Source of the DNA: Sphingomonas sp. LC-1
Lineage (GTDB): Bacteria > Pseudomonadota > Alphaproteobacteria > Sphingomonadales > Sphingomonadaceae
Assembly (NCBI RefSeq): GCF_025371035.1
Contig: NZ_JANZXB010000002.1
Span: forward strand, 124,001-188,000
Length of the DNA stretch: 64,000 nt
Reading direction: 5' to 3'
The translations under genes were made by a program, and so were the position numbers. Below, piece after piece: positions 26,724 through 36,028 of the stretch. Positions within the stretch are counted from its first letter, which is position 1, and each line of letters begins with the position of its first letter. The notes below the pieces were generated by a model. That model did no database searches. It saw nothing but the letters and a program-made list of their open reading frames with translations, and was not told where the DNA came from.

Positions 26724-27938
26724 ATGAATAGCGACGTCATCATCCTCGGCGGCGGCCTGGTCGGCGCGACGCTGGGCGTCGGGCTGGCCGCGCATGGCCT
26801 GTCTTCGATCATCGTCGATCCCGCCGATCCGGCGGTGATCCTGGCCCCCGGTTTCGACGGACGCGCCTCCGCCGTCGCCTCGGCCAGTTGGCGGATGCTG
26901 GACGCGATCGGGATCGGCGCGAAGCTGGCGGGCCAGGGCTGCGAGATTCGGCATATTCGGGTCAGCGACGGGCTGGAGCCCGGCGCGCTCGACTTCATCC
27001 CCGACGCCGATGACGGCGCGCTGGGCACGATGTTCGAGAACAAGCTGCTCCGCCGCGCGATCCATGCCACCGCCAATGAGGCGGGTCTGGTCGATCTGCG
27101 GATGCAGACCCGCGCCCTGTCGGTCGAGCGTGGTCCGGGCGGCGTCATCGCACAGCTTAGCGACGGCACCACCGTCCGCGCGCCTCTGCTGGTCGCGGCG
27201 GAGGGGCGGCAATCCCCGACTCGCGACGCGGCGGGAATCAAGGTCGCGCGCTGGTCCTATGACCATAAGGCAATCATCAGCGCCTTCCACCACGAAGCCT
27301 CGCACGAGAATATCGCGTTCGAGATATTTTACCCCACCGGTCCCTTCGCGCTGCTGCCCTTGCCGGACGACGAGATCGGGCATCGCTCGGCGATCGTCTG
27401 GTCGGTGCCGGGGCGCGACGGCGATGCCATGCTCAAGCTCTCCGACCGGGCCTTCCTGGCGGAGGCGGAGAAGAGCATGGGCGGCTTCTTGGGCGCGCTG
27501 TCCCATGCCTCCCCGCGTTCGGCCTATCCGCTGGGCTTCCACCGCGCCGCGACCATGACCGGCGACCGGCTGGTGCTGGTCGGCGACTCGGCGCATGGCA
27601 TCCACCCGATCGCGGGGCAGGGCGTGAACCTCGGCTATCGCGACGTCGCCGCGCTGGTCGAGGTGCTGGTCGAGGGCAAGCGGACCGGGATGGATCTGGG
27701 CGATGCGGCGCTGCTCCAGCGCTACCAGCAATGGCGCGGGCTCGACACGCTGATGGTGTCGGTAGCGACCGACAGCTTCAACCGCATCTTCGGCGTGCCC
27801 GGAAAGACGGCCAGCGCGATACGGCGGCTGGGCATCACCGCGATCAACCATATCCCGCCGATCAAGAACCGCTTCATGGCCGAGGCGCGCGGCGAAACCG
27901 GACAGCTGCCCCGGTTGTTGCAGGGCGTGATGGTGTAA
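26724..27938 (+). CDS. UbiH/UbiF-family FAD-dependent monooxygenase
   Basis: Ubiquinone-ring hydroxylase family (UbiH/F/Coq6), 404 residues. N-terminal FAD Rossmann motif VIILGGGLVGATLGVGLA, the NADPH-linked DG-type segment around EGRQSPTRDAAG, and the FAD-ribityl motif LVGDSAHGIHPIAGQGVNLG. Which ring position it hydroxylates cannot be told. The ATG is chosen because TAGGAGCG precedes it at about 8 bases. Followed by the VOC and MAPEG genes on the same strand. Confidence 0.93.
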   Translation: MNSDVIILGGGLVGATLGVGLAAHGLSSIIVDPADPAVILAPGFDGRASAVASASWRMLDAIGIGAKLAGQGCEIRHIRVSDGLEPGALDFIPDADDGALGTMFENKLLRRAIHATANEAGLVDLRMQTRALSVERGPGGVIAQLSDGTTVRAPLLVAAEGRQSPTRDAAGIKVARWSYDHKAIISAFHHEASHENIAFEIFYPTGPFALLPLPDDEIGHRSAIVWSVPGRDGDAMLKLSDRAFLAEAEKSMGGFLGALSHASPRSAYPLGFHRAATMTGDRLVLVGDSAHGIHPIAGQGVNLGYRDVAALVEVLVEGKRTGMDLGDAALLQRYQQWRGLDTLMVSVATDSFNRIFGVPGKTASAIRRLGITAINHIPPIKNRFMAEARGETGQLPRLLQGVMV

Positions 27939-27952
27939 CCCAGTCGAGCGAG

Positions 27953-28372
27953 ATGGCGATGCGGCACGATATCATTCCCTGCCTCCGGTACGAGAATGCG
28001 CCGCGCGCCATCGACTTTCTATGTGACGCCTTCGGGTTCGCGCGGCAGGCGGTGTTTTCCGATCCCGACGATCCGACCGTCATCCATCACGCGCAACTGG
28101 TATGGCAGGAGCGGATGGTGATGGTGTCGAGCGCGCTGTTCACGCCCCATGCCGCCGTGGCGGGATCGAAGACGCCGACCCAGGCCGGCGGGGTGACGAT
28201 GGACCTGTATCTGGTCGTCGCGGATGTCGACGCCCATGCGGCCCAGGCCCGTGCGGGCGGTGCGACGATCATAGCCGAGCCGGCGGACAAGCCCCATGGC
28301 GGGCGAGGCTATGCGGCGCGCGACCCGGAAGGCCATGTCTGGAGTTTCGGCAGCTATGATCCCTGGGCCTGA
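27953..28372 (+). CDS. VOC (glyoxalase/bleomycin-resistance) family protein
   Basis: 139 residues in two beta-alpha-beta-beta-beta modules. It starts IIPCLRYENAPRAIDFLCDA and ends YAARDPEGHVWSFGSYDPW, where the Glu and His/Asp positions of the metal site are usual. It is close to the PhnB-like/YdeM branch. No substrate can be assigned. It begins 14 bases after ubiH, and its last 17 bases overlap the MAPEG gene. Confidence 0.85.
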   Translation: MAMRHDIIPCLRYENAPRAIDFLCDAFGFARQAVFSDPDDPTVIHHAQLVWQERMVMVSSALFTPHAAVAGSKTPTQAGGVTMDLYLVVADVDAHAAQARAGGATIIAEPADKPHGGRGYAARDPEGHVWSFGSYDPWA

Positions 28373-28928
28373 TTATCCTGATCGCCCCACCCGCCCCGTT
28401 CGGGCTCCAATTCGCGACCGCCGCCAGACCGGCGTGGCGCGCGGCATGGGGGCGGCTCTGGCCGTCGTGGTCCTGACGCTGGCGATCGGCTGGGGTATCG
28501 CGCCCGTCCTGTCGCCCACGGACCGGGTGCTCCGCGCGGTGGCGACGGCGACGGTGGCAGCGCTCTGGCTGGCGGTGGCGATCGGACATGTCGCGGCGCT
28601 CCGCTTCGAATCGCCCGCCGACATCGATGCGGCAGCCAGCGGGAGCGGAGATTCGCCGCGGGTCGTCATCGCGCAGGCGGTGCTGCGCAACACGCTGGAA
28701 CAGGTGGTGCTGGCGATTCCCGCCTATCTGGCGCTCGCCTGGGTGGTGGAAGGGTCGGGGGCGATGATCCCGGCGCTCGCCGCGCTGTTCTCGGTGGGGC
28801 GGACGCTGTTCTGGGCGAATTATACGCGGGGTGCAGCGGCGCGGGCGTTCGGCTTTGCGCTGACCTTCTATTCCAGCGTCGCGGCGCTGGTCATCGTGTT
28901 GGTGGCGTTGATCGGCAGAATCGTTTGA
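28356..28928 (+). CDS. MAPEG family membrane protein
   Basis: 190 residues with a short hydrophilic N-terminus (about 30 residues) and four predicted helices. The segment VLRNTLEQVVLAIPAYLALA matches the MAPEG signature in which Arg, Asn and Glu line the glutathione-type active site; a second Arg is in SVGRTLFWANYTRGAA. Bacterial members are mostly uncharacterised. The ATG at 28356 lies inside the end of the VOC gene; an in-frame upstream start is less likely since it would overlap far more. Confidence 0.8.
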   Translation: MIPGPDYPDRPTRPVRAPIRDRRQTGVARGMGAALAVVVLTLAIGWGIAPVLSPTDRVLRAVATATVAALWLAVAIGHVAALRFESPADIDAAASGSGDSPRVVIAQAVLRNTLEQVVLAIPAYLALAWVVEGSGAMIPALAALFSVGRTLFWANYTRGAAARAFGFALTFYSSVAALVIVLVALIGRIV

Positions 28929-28941
28929 CCGTTCCCATCCT

Positions 28942-29031
28942 CCGTTCAGCCTGAGCGAAGTCGAAGGCCAAGAGAAACCCTATCCGCCAACGCGGAACGT
29001 GCACTTCGACTTCGCTCAATGCGAACGGAGG
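28942..29031. repeat. Family 1 inverted repeat between convergent genes
   Basis: Left arm 28942-28969 starts CCGTTCAGCCTGAGCGAAGT. The right arm (29001-29031) is its inverse with a few changes (CACTTCGACTTCGCTCAATG). It sits between the MAPEG gene stop and the stop of the minus-strand Trm112-like gene. Confidence 0.85.
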
Positions 29032-29058
29032 TGGGGGTTGGTTGAACTAAGACGGGAA

Positions 29059-29226
29059 TCAGATTTCCCGCGCTTCCTCGACCAGCATCACCGGCACGCC
29101 GTCGCGGATCGGATAGGCCAGCCCCGCCGCCTCCGACACCAGTTCCTGCGCAGCTTCGTCATAGCGTAGCGGCGTCCGCGTCACCGGGCAGACGAGTCGT
29201 TCGAGCAGCCACGGGTCCAGGCTCAT
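29059..29226 (-). CDS. Trm112-like (UPF0434) small protein
   Basis: 55-residue protein starting [19 protein letters not shown] and ending [19 protein letters not shown]; the C-terminal RDGIPVML-like block is the family hallmark. Zinc-binding members have CPxC at the N-terminus; here it is CPVT, leaving one Cys, so zinc binding is unlikely. Relatives activate methyltransferases in eukaryotes and archaea; the bacterial role is not established. Its ATG overlaps the LON-domain gene stop by 4 bases, so it is the third gene of cnoX-LON-Trm112. Confidence 0.88.
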   Translation of the reverse strand: MSLDPWLLERLVCPVTRTPLRYDEAAQELVSEAAGLAYPIRDGVPVMLVEEAREI

Positions 29227-29828
29227 TGCAGCGTCACCCGATCCTCGCCGTCATGGCGACCGAAAAATTGCATCAACTGGATGATCAGCTCGGCGCGCTG
29301 CTCCAGATCGGGGGCTTCCAGCAACGCCTGTTTCGCGGCGATGTCGAAGGGCGCGATCTGGGCGATGCCGTTGACCAGGCTCTCATCGTCCAGCCGACCG
29401 ACCGCGTCCCAGTCGACCGCATAGCCCTGTAGATCGGCGAAGCGGCGCGATTCCTGTTCCAGCGAGGCGCGGCGGCCCAGCGACAACAGGTCTTCGTCCA
29501 CCACGGGCAGCAGCTCTGCCTCGACCTGGCGAAACGGCGTCGTCACCTCCAGCTCACGGACGATGCGGAACAGCGACACGCCCTCCAGCACCAGATTGTA
29601 ACGGCCGTCCTCCATCGCCTCGACCTCGGCGATACGGCCGACGCAGCCGGTCGCATAGAGCGAGGGCTTGTCCCCCTCGCCCGATGGTTGGACCATGCCG
29701 ATCCGCCGGTCACGCGCCATCGCGTCGGATACCAGCGCCCGGTAGCGCGGCTCGAAGATGTGCAGCGGCAACGGCATCCCCGGAAAGAGGATCGCGCCCG
29801 CCAGCGGAAAGATCGAGAGCCGCGCCAT
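29223..29828 (-). CDS. LON peptidase N-terminal (substrate-binding) domain protein
   Basis: 201 residues consisting of the Lon N-domain only, with neither AAA+ nor protease part. [20 protein letters not shown] and [12 protein letters not shown] are the family start. [20 protein letters not shown] follows, then a helical C-terminal half. Probable protein- or peptide-binding adaptor; function not known. It sits 6 bases after the cnoX stop and overlaps the Trm112-like gene. Confidence 0.92.
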   Translation of the reverse strand: MARLSIFPLAGAILFPGMPLPLHIFEPRYRALVSDAMARDRRIGMVQPSGEGDKPSLYATGCVGRIAEVEAMEDGRYNLVLEGVSLFRIVRELEVTTPFRQVEAELLPVVDEDLLSLGRRASLEQESRRFADLQGYAVDWDAVGRLDDESLVNGIAQIAPFDIAAKQALLEAPDLEQRAELIIQLMQFFGRHDGEDRVTLQ

Positions 29829-29834
29829 CCGCTC

Positions 29835-30746
29835 TTATCCGAACAGGATGGCGGACAGGCGCCGCCGCTGCTGGGACACCCAGGGATCGGTCATGCCGAC
29901 AACCTCGAACAGCTTGAGCAACTGCTGACGCGCAGCATCCTCGTTCCAGCTGCGATCGGCCGCGACGATGTGGAGCAGATTGTCCGCCGCCCCGTCACGG
30001 TCCCCCGCCGCCATCTGCGCATTCGCCAGCGCGAACCGCTTTTCATGATCGTCTGGGTTGGCGGCGACTTCATCGGCCAATCCGGCATAGTCCGCCGCCG
30101 GAGGTGCCGAGCGGGCCAGCGCCACGGCGGCGACGGCGCGGTGGATGGCGGGGTCGTTCGCCAACGTCTCGGGCAACGCATCCACCGCCGCTTCCGCCTC
30201 GTCCACCTGTCCGGCGGCGATCAGCGCCCGGATGCGACCGGACAGAACGGCGGGGTGATCGGGTGCCATGTCGAGCAGCTGGTCGAAGATCGACAGCGCG
30301 CGTTCGGCGTCGCCGGCCTCGAGCACTTCCTCGCCCATCGCGATCAACGGTTCCAGCTCCGCCGCCGCATCCGCTGCCTCCGACTGGATCGGCAATTGCT
30401 TGAGCAACTGGTCGAGCATGGTGCGCAGCGCGCTTTCAGTGCGCGCGCTGGTCAGGTCGGCGACCAGCTGTCCCTGGAACATCGCATAGACGGTCGGGAT
30501 CGAGCGGATCTGGAATTGGTTGGCGATGAACTGGTTCTTGTCGGTGTCGATCTTGGCCAGCACGACGCCCTTGTCGGCATAGGCCTCGGCCACCTTCTCC
30601 AGCGTCGGGCCCAGCGCCTTGCACGGCCCACACCATTCCGCCCAGAAATCGAGGATGACCAGCTTGGTCATCGACGGCTCTACGACATCGCGGCGGAAGG
30701 CGGTGACGGCCTCCTTCTCGGCGGGCGACATTCCCAACGTGGCCAA
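29835..30746 (-). CDS. cnoX: Thioredoxin-TPR co-chaperone CnoX (YbbN family)
   Basis: 303 residues: thioredoxin domain (about 10-118) with an intact WCGPCK redox site, then TPR repeats (about 130-300) with AERALSIFDQLLDMAPDHPA. E. coli CnoX has lost the second Cys and acts as a chlorine-activated holdase. The intact CxxC here implies redox activity as well, as reported for alphaproteobacterial homologues. The start is a TTG at 30746 with GGAGCG upstream; the ATG five codons later has no usable ribosome site. First gene of the cnoX-LON-Trm112 operon. Confidence 0.9.
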   Translation of the reverse strand: MATLGMSPAEKEAVTAFRRDVVEPSMTKLVILDFWAEWCGPCKALGPTLEKVAEAYADKGVVLAKIDTDKNQFIANQFQIRSIPTVYAMFQGQLVADLTSARTESALRTMLDQLLKQLPIQSEAADAAAELEPLIAMGEEVLEAGDAERALSIFDQLLDMAPDHPAVLSGRIRALIAAGQVDEAEAAVDALPETLANDPAIHRAVAAVALARSAPPAADYAGLADEVAANPDDHEKRFALANAQMAAGDRDGAADNLLHIVAADRSWNEDAARQQLLKLFEVVGMTDPWVSQQRRRLSAILFG

Positions 30747-30817
30747 AAGACGCTCCTTTACGTGTTGCCCGCCCTATGTGGGCGAGGGGATGCGGTAATG
30801 AAAGGCCGTTCGGTAAA

Positions 30818-32155
30818 TCAGGCCCACAGACGCGCGACCGTCCGCTCGCGCCCGATCAGCGGCAGCAGCGCGGCCATGTCCGGTCCCTGCGCCCGCCCGG
30901 TCAGCGCGAGTCGCAACGGCAGGAACAGCGTCTTGCCCTTGCGCCCGGTCGCGTCCTTCAGCGCGGCGGTGAGCGCATGCCAGGGGTCGCTCGCCCAGTC
31001 GATTTCGCCCGCAACCTGCGCCGCCTGCGCCAGATAGGCGCGGTCGTCCTCGGCAGGTTCGGAGGCCTCGACCGGTCCCTCGATCACCTGCCACCAGTCG
31101 GCAGCTTCCGCGACGGTGGAAAGATTGGGGCGCACCGCCTCCCATTCCGCCGCGCCCATGCCGGTCGGCAGGCGATCGGCGACCGCGTCATAGGGCGTCT
31201 GGTGGAGGATGCGCGCGTTCAGTTGCGCCAGTTCCGCCTCGTCGAACCGCGCCGGTGCCCGACCGAAGCGCGAAAAGTCGAATCCGGCGATCAGGGGGGC
31301 CATGTCGGCGACCGGCTCGACCGGATCGCTGGTCCCGATCCGTGCGAGGAGCGCACGCACCGCCTGCGGCTCGATGCCGATCTCGCGAAAGTGATCGACG
31401 CCCAGCGAGCCGAGTCGCTTGGACAGCTTGCCCTCATTGCCGGTCAGCAACGCAGCATGGGCGAAGCGGGGCAGTTCCGCCCCCAGCGCCTGGAACATCT
31501 GAATCTGGAGCGCGGTATTGGAGACGTGATCCTCGCCACGCACCACCTGGGTCACGCCCATGTCGATGTCGTCGATGACCGAGGGGAGCATGTAGAGCCA
31601 CGTGCCGTCGGCGCGGCGGATCACCGGATCGCTCATCGTCGCCGGATCGAAGCGCTGGGCTCCGCGCACCGCATCGTCCCATTCGATGGCTGCGCCGTGA
31701 TCGAGCTTGAACCGCCAGTGCGGGCGAACGCCCTCACCCTCTAGCTTGGCACGATCCTCGTTGCTCAGGGCCAGCGCGGCGCGGTCATAGACCGGCGGCA
31801 GACCCCGCCCGAGCTGAATCTTGCGCTTCAGGTCCAGTTCCTGCGCGCTCTCATAGGCGGGATAGACATGGCCGCCCGCGACCAATTCGGTGAAGCGCGC
31901 CTCGTATAGCGCGAAACGCTGCGACTGGCGCACCTCCGCATCCGGGATCAGGCCCAGCCACGCCAAATCGGCCCGGATCGCATCGACATAGCGTTCCTCG
32001 CTCCGCTCGGCATCGGTGTCGTCGATACGCAGCAGGAAGCGGCCGCCGGTGCTTTGAGCGTACATCCAATTGTGGAGCGCGGTGCGGATATTGCCGACAT
32101 GCAGCCGCCCGGTGGGCGAGGGAGCGAAACGGGTCACGGTCATGCCCCGCGCCAT
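30818..32155 (-). CDS. gltX: Glutamate--tRNA ligase
   Basis: Class I aminoacyl-tRNA synthetase of 445 residues, somewhat shorter than the usual 460-500. The HIGH-like motif is [16 protein letters not shown] (His-Val-Gly-Asn). The KMSKS-like motif is KLSKRLG, and the anticodon-binding helical domain follows. Alphaproteobacteria often carry two gltX genes, one of which may charge tRNA-Gln indirectly; which one this is cannot be told. An ATG four codons in (32143) is an alternative start. Divergent from prs. Confidence 0.94.
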   Translation of the reverse strand: MARGMTVTRFAPSPTGRLHVGNIRTALHNWMYAQSTGGRFLLRIDDTDAERSEERYVDAIRADLAWLGLIPDAEVRQSQRFALYEARFTELVAGGHVYPAYESAQELDLKRKIQLGRGLPPVYDRAALALSNEDRAKLEGEGVRPHWRFKLDHGAAIEWDDAVRGAQRFDPATMSDPVIRRADGTWLYMLPSVIDDIDMGVTQVVRGEDHVSNTALQIQMFQALGAELPRFAHAALLTGNEGKLSKRLGSLGVDHFREIGIEPQAVRALLARIGTSDPVEPVADMAPLIAGFDFSRFGRAPARFDEAELAQLNARILHQTPYDAVADRLPTGMGAAEWEAVRPNLSTVAEAADWWQVIEGPVEASEPAEDDRAYLAQAAQVAGEIDWASDPWHALTAALKDATGRKGKTLFLPLRLALTGRAQGPDMAALLPLIGRERTVARLWA

Positions 32156-32240
32156 AATCCGGGAATCGCCTTTGCGCTATTGTGACAGCGCGATTAAAGG
32201 GGCCGCGATCAGAGACTGTCTGCGGGGACGGGGTAGTAGC

Positions 32241-33176
32241 ATGAAGTTGATGACCGGCAATTCGAACCTGCCGCTGGCCAAAGCGGTTTCGGCCTATCTG
32301 GAAGTGCCGCTGACCGAGGCCCTTGTCCGCCGTTTCGCCGATGAGGAAATCTTCGTCGAGATCCAGGAAAATGTCCGCGGCGAGGACGTGTTCGTGATCC
32401 AGTCGACCGGCTATCCGGTGAACGACAACCTCATGGAATTGCTGATCATGATCGACGCGCTGAAGCGTGCGTCGGCGCGGCGGATCACGGCAGTCATCCC
32501 CTATTTCGGCTATGCGCGCCAGGATCGAAAGCCCGGCCCGCGCACGCCGATCTCGGCCAAGCTGGTCGCCAATCTGATCACGGTCGCGGGCGCCGACCGC
32601 GTCCTGTCGGTTGATCTCCATGCCGGTCAGATCCAAGGATTCTTCGATATCCCGACCGACAATCTCTATGCTGCGCCGGTCATGTCGGCGGACATTCTCG
32701 CGCGGTTCAAGAACGACAATCTCATGGTCGTCTCGCCCGACGTGGGCGGCGTGGTCCGCGCGCGCCAGCTTGCCAAGCGGCTGAACAACGCGCCGCTGGC
32801 CATCGTCGACAAGCGTCGCGAGCGTGCAGGCGAGTCGGAGGTGATGAACATCATCGGTGACGTCGAAGGGCGCTTCTGCATCCTGATCGACGACATCGTC
32901 GACTCGGCGGGGACGCTGTGCAACGCCGCCGCCGCGCTGCGTCAGGCGGGGGCGCAGGATGTCGTCGCCTATGTCACCCATGGCGTCCTGTCGGGCGGCG
33001 CGGTGGCGCGCGTCGATGGCTCGGAGCTGCGCGAGCTGGTGATCACCGACTCGATCGGGAATCACGAGTCGATCAACGCCACCGGCAAGATCCGCCACCT
33101 GCCGATCGCCCCGCTGCTGGGCGAGGCGATCAAGCGTATCGCGGACGAGACGAGCGTTTCGAGCCTGTTCGATTGA
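32241..33176 (+). CDS. prs: Ribose-phosphate pyrophosphokinase
   Basis: Makes PRPP from ribose-5-phosphate and ATP. 311 residues, two Rossmann-like halves. [20 protein letters not shown], the flexible-loop [17 protein letters not shown], and [14 protein letters not shown] are signatures. The PRPP loop is [14 protein letters not shown]. The start ATG comes after a weak GGGGACGGGG-like upstream stretch. Single gene divergent from gltX. Confidence 0.97.
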   Translation: MKLMTGNSNLPLAKAVSAYLEVPLTEALVRRFADEEIFVEIQENVRGEDVFVIQSTGYPVNDNLMELLIMIDALKRASARRITAVIPYFGYARQDRKPGPRTPISAKLVANLITVAGADRVLSVDLHAGQIQGFFDIPTDNLYAAPVMSADILARFKNDNLMVVSPDVGGVVRARQLAKRLNNAPLAIVDKRRERAGESEVMNIIGDVEGRFCILIDDIVDSAGTLCNAAAALRQAGAQDVVAYVTHGVLSGGAVARVDGSELRELVITDSIGNHESINATGKIRHLPIAPLLGEAIKRIADETSVSSLFD

Positions 33177-33241
33177 TGCTATGGGGCGAAGGTCGAAACC
33201 GGCCTTCGCCTTGGATCGCCGGACGCATGGAGTGGATGCGG

Positions 33242-33703
33242 ATGGCTCTATTCCCGAAAATCCAAAGCCCTTGCCCCTATCCGGGCAAGCTCGATGACAT
33301 CGTGACAGCGGGGCGCTGCTCGCTTTGCGACAAGGTCGTCCATGATCTGACGAGCATGAGCGACGACCAGCGACGCCACCTGGTCGAGTCGAATTCTGGA
33401 AATCTTTGCGTCCGCTATACGGTATTGCGGCCTGCGCTCGCCGCGATGGCGCTGGGGGCCATGAGTGTGGGGACTACGGTTGCGACAGCGGCGGAGCGCC
33501 CGATTGCGACGACTCGGCATTCGGGTGGCAAGGTAGCCAAAACCACCAGGGCGAGGGCACACCGAGTCCCGGTGATTCCAGTTATATTCGCAGGTGCACC
33601 TTTGCCCATAACGTCTGCGGAACCGGAAAAGCCAGCAAGGGGTCGGGCCGATCCACCCAACGTCACATGGACTCAGGAAATACCGGCGCCCAATGGCGAC
33701 TGA
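33242..33703 (+). CDS. Small membrane protein with N-terminal four-Cys domain
   Basis: About 153 residues. The N-terminal cytosolic domain (1-55) has CPYP, then CSLC, then a lone Cys in NLCVRY, with VVHDLTSMSDDQRRHLV between. The same CxxC-(V/I)xD(L/F)TxMSDxE layout occurs in proteins of Bacteroidetes and other bacteria ahead of varied periplasmic parts. One membrane helix follows (about 60-80, ALAAMALGAMSVGTTVAT), then a basic, Pro-rich tail (80-153). The Cys set could bind a metal or be redox-active. Upstream in-frame ATGs at 33227 and 33236 are alternatives. Just downstream of prs, convergent with the PilZ gene. Confidence 0.65.
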   Translation: MALFPKIQSPCPYPGKLDDIVTAGRCSLCDKVVHDLTSMSDDQRRHLVESNSGNLCVRYTVLRPALAAMALGAMSVGTTVATAAERPIATTRHSGGKVAKTTRARAHRVPVIPVIFAGAPLPITSAEPEKPARGRADPPNVTWTQEIPAPNGD

Positions 33704-33706
33704 AAA

Positions 33707-34039
33707 TCAGCGATTCCCCAAGCCGACGATATGTTCGAACACCGCCGGGTGAAGCGGCTTCGAAAAGGCGCAACCATATCGGAACCGGTCGCGCCATGCG
33801 ATCACCGCCTCCAGTGGCGCCAAGCCCGGCACGGTCAGCCAGACGATGGTGCCCGGCCAAAGAGTGAAGCTGGTTTCGGCGCGAAAGCCTTCGGGCGACA
33901 GATCGACCACGTCGATCTCGAACCGGGTCTGCCCTTTGTCGCGCAAATGGGCGCGCATCCGCACCGCATGGCGTAGCGAACGGCGAAGATCCTGGCCGGC
34001 AACCGGCTCGAACGGCGGGGTAAAGACCGGTTTTTCCAT
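33707..34039 (-). CDS. PilZ-domain protein
   Basis: 110 residues: a stand-alone PilZ domain. The c-di-GMP binding motifs are present as RRSLRHAVRM (RxxxR type, about 19-28) and DVVDLSPEGFRAE (DxSxxG, about 44-56). It may sense c-di-GMP and act on motility or polysaccharide synthesis. An NfrB-like glycosyltransferase, a class that is c-di-GMP-controlled in E. coli, lies about 7 kb away. Only 3 bases separate its stop from the convergent gene. Confidence 0.88.
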   Translation of the reverse strand: MEKPVFTPPFEPVAGQDLRRSLRHAVRMRAHLRDKGQTRFEIDVVDLSPEGFRAETSFTLWPGTIVWLTVPGLAPLEAVIAWRDRFRYGCAFSKPLHPAVFEHIVGLGNR

Positions 34040-34066
34040 AGTGCCTTCATCTTATCCGAAAGAAGG

Positions 34067-34600
34067 TTACTTTTCCGACAACGCCGCATCCCGCTCGGGC
34101 GGCGCACCCGCCGGGCGACGCACCCCCGCCCGCGACCGCCGCTTCAATTCGGCCTTCAACGCTTCAGGCCTGGGCGCGACCAGAAAGCCGAAGCTGACCG
34201 TGCCATGTTTGGTCTCGACGACATGGTGCAGCCGGTGCGCCTGGATGATGCGCTTCATATACTCGGATTTGGGCAGATAGCGGCTCGGCAGGCGCTTATG
34301 CACGATCACGTCGTGAAAGCCGAAATAGATGGCGCCATAAGCCGCGATCCCCGCCCCGATCCAGGTGAAGCCCGGCCACCAGCCCAGCTGCGCGCCGCCC
34401 AGGATCATCACGAAGGAGGGCACCGCGAAGATCGCCGCGTACAGGTCGTTCAATTCCCAATTGCCGGTGCGCGGGCGATGGTGGCTTTCATGCAGGAACC
34501 AGCCGGGCCCATGCATGATCCAGCGATGCGCCGCATAGGCGAATCCCTCCATGAAGATCACGGTGCCGAGAAACAGGAGGATACCGAAAGCCCAATGCAT
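34067..34600 (-). CDS. crtZ: Beta-carotene 3-hydroxylase type protein (CrtZ-like, fatty acid hydroxylase superfamily)
   Basis: Di-iron membrane hydroxylase of 177 residues. The four His clusters are present: AHRWIMHG, FLHESHHRP, FHDVIVHKR and AHRLHHV. Length and helix pattern (helices near 3-20, 50-90) fit CrtZ, which converts beta-carotene to zeaxanthin. Yellow carotenoids are typical of sphingomonads. The basic tail (about 155-177) is unusual. The start is uncertain: ATG 34600 fits family alignments, ATG 34618 is possible, and neither has a good ribosome site. Confidence 0.88.
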   Translation of the reverse strand: MHWAFGILLFLGTVIFMEGFAYAAHRWIMHGPGWFLHESHHRPRTGNWELNDLYAAIFAVPSFVMILGGAQLGWWPGFTWIGAGIAAYGAIYFGFHDVIVHKRLPSRYLPKSEYMKRIIQAHRLHHVVETKHGTVSFGFLVAPRPEALKAELKRRSRAGVRRPAGAPPERDAALSEK

Positions 34601-34673
34601 GACGGTGCTATAACGCATATGCGATGATTTTGCGCACAATTCCCTTCATCGCCGCCATCGAACGCCCTGACCG

Positions 34674-34705
34674 ATTGCAAATCGCATCTGCGATGCAATT
34701 GCAAT
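34674..34705. promoter_or_regulatory. Operator-like nested palindrome between crtZ-like gene and sucC
   Basis: Centre ATCGCA-TC-TGCGAT (34681-34694) is a perfect dyad. Around it, ATTGCAA on the left pairs with GCAAT and again TTGCAAT on the right, so the whole is a nested, nearly symmetric element. It lies in the 195-base divergent gap, about 75 bases from the crtZ-like start and 90 from sucC. It looks like a transcription factor site; the factor is unknown. Confidence 0.45.
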
Positions 34706-34795
34706 AAAGCGGTTTCGGGGTGGATTTACCGCCCGGCCTGTGCTTTAGCCGCAACCAATTTCCCTAGAACCACCCGAGAGGCGGAAGGCTAGCGT

Positions 34796-35995
34796 ATGAA
34801 CATCCACGAATATCAGGCCAAGGAATTGCTCGCCAAGTTCGGCGTGCCCGTCCCCGCCGGCTTCGCCGCGATGACCGTCGAAGAGGCCGTCGAGGCGTCG
34901 TCCAAGCTCCCCGGACCGCTCTACGTCGTCAAGGCGCAGATCCATGCGGGCGGCCGCGGCAAGGGCAAGTTCAAGGAACTCGGCCCCGACGCCAAGGGCG
35001 GTGTCCGCCTCGCCAAGACCGCCGAGGAAGTGCGCGCGGCTGCGACCGACATGCTGGGCAACACGCTGGTCACCATCCAGACCGGCGAAGCGGGCAAGCA
35101 GGTCAACCGCCTGTACGTGACCGACGGCGTCGACATCGCCAAGGAATTCTACCTCGCGCTGCTCGTCAACCGCGCGACCGGCCGCGTCTCGATGGTCGCC
35201 TCGACCGAGGGCGGCATGGACATCGAGACCGTGGCGCATGACACGCCCGAGAAGATCCACTCGATCGACATCGACACCGCGACCGGTTTCATGCCGCATC
35301 ACGGCCGCGCCGTCGCCGCCGCGCTGGAGCTGACCGGTGACCTCGCCAAGCAGGCCGCCAATGTCGCGTCGAAGCTGTACGCCGCGTTCCTGGGCACGGA
35401 TGCCGAGCAGATCGAGATCAACCCGCTCGCCGTCACCGAGGACGGCAAGCTGATGGTGCTCGACGCCAAGGTCGGCTTCGATGGCAACGCCATGTTCCGT
35501 CACAAGGACCTGATGGAACTGCGCGACACCACCGAAGAAGACGCGATGGAGCTGGAGGCGTCGAAGTACGACCTGGCGTACATCAAGCTCGACGGTGACA
35601 TCGGCTGCATGGTCAACGGCGCTGGCCTCGCCATGGCGACGATGGACATCATCAAGCTGAACGGCATGTTCCCGGCCAACTTCCTCGACGTCGGCGGCGG
35701 CGCGAACAAGGAGAAGGTCACCGCGGCGTTCAAGATCATCCTGAGCGATCCCGCCGTGAAGGGCATCCTGGTCAACATCTTCGGCGGCATCATGCGCTGC
35801 GACATCATCGCCGACGGCATCGTCGCGGCGGCGAAGGAAGTGAACTTGCAGGTTCCGCTGGTCGTGCGCCTCGAGGGCACGAATGTCGAGAAGGGCAAGG
35901 AAATCCTCGCCAATTCGGGTCTCGCCATCGTCCCCGCCAACGATCTGGGCGACGCCGCCAAGAAGATCGTCGCCGAGGTTCAGAAGGTCGCCTAA
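34796..35995 (+). CDS. sucC: Succinyl-CoA ligase [ADP-forming], beta subunit
   Basis: TCA-cycle enzyme subunit, 399 residues. The N-terminal ATP-grasp domain starts [19 protein letters not shown]. The CoA-ligase C-terminal domain carries [19 protein letters not shown] preceded by GAGGCGGAAGG. The alpha subunit gene sucD, which usually follows directly, is absent. An intrinsic terminator closes sucC and the next genes are etfB-etfA. Confidence 0.97.
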   Translation: MNIHEYQAKELLAKFGVPVPAGFAAMTVEEAVEASSKLPGPLYVVKAQIHAGGRGKGKFKELGPDAKGGVRLAKTAEEVRAAATDMLGNTLVTIQTGEAGKQVNRLYVTDGVDIAKEFYLALLVNRATGRVSMVASTEGGMDIETVAHDTPEKIHSIDIDTATGFMPHHGRAVAAALELTGDLAKQAANVASKLYAAFLGTDAEQIEINPLAVTEDGKLMVLDAKVGFDGNAMFRHKDLMELRDTTEEDAMELEASKYDLAYIKLDGDIGCMVNGAGLAMATMDIIKLNGMFPANFLDVGGGANKEKVTAAFKIILSDPAVKGILVNIFGGIMRCDIIADGIVAAAKEVNLQVPLVVRLEGTNVEKGKEILANSGLAIVPANDLGDAAKKIVAEVQKVA

Positions 35996-36028
35996 ACCGC
36001 ACCTTTGGCCCTGACGGACCGATATAGG

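Noticed and set aside
11092-29031. CRISPR array
   Set aside because: The repeats are inverted pairs scattered over kilobases, with no direct-repeat/spacer arrangement and no cas genes.
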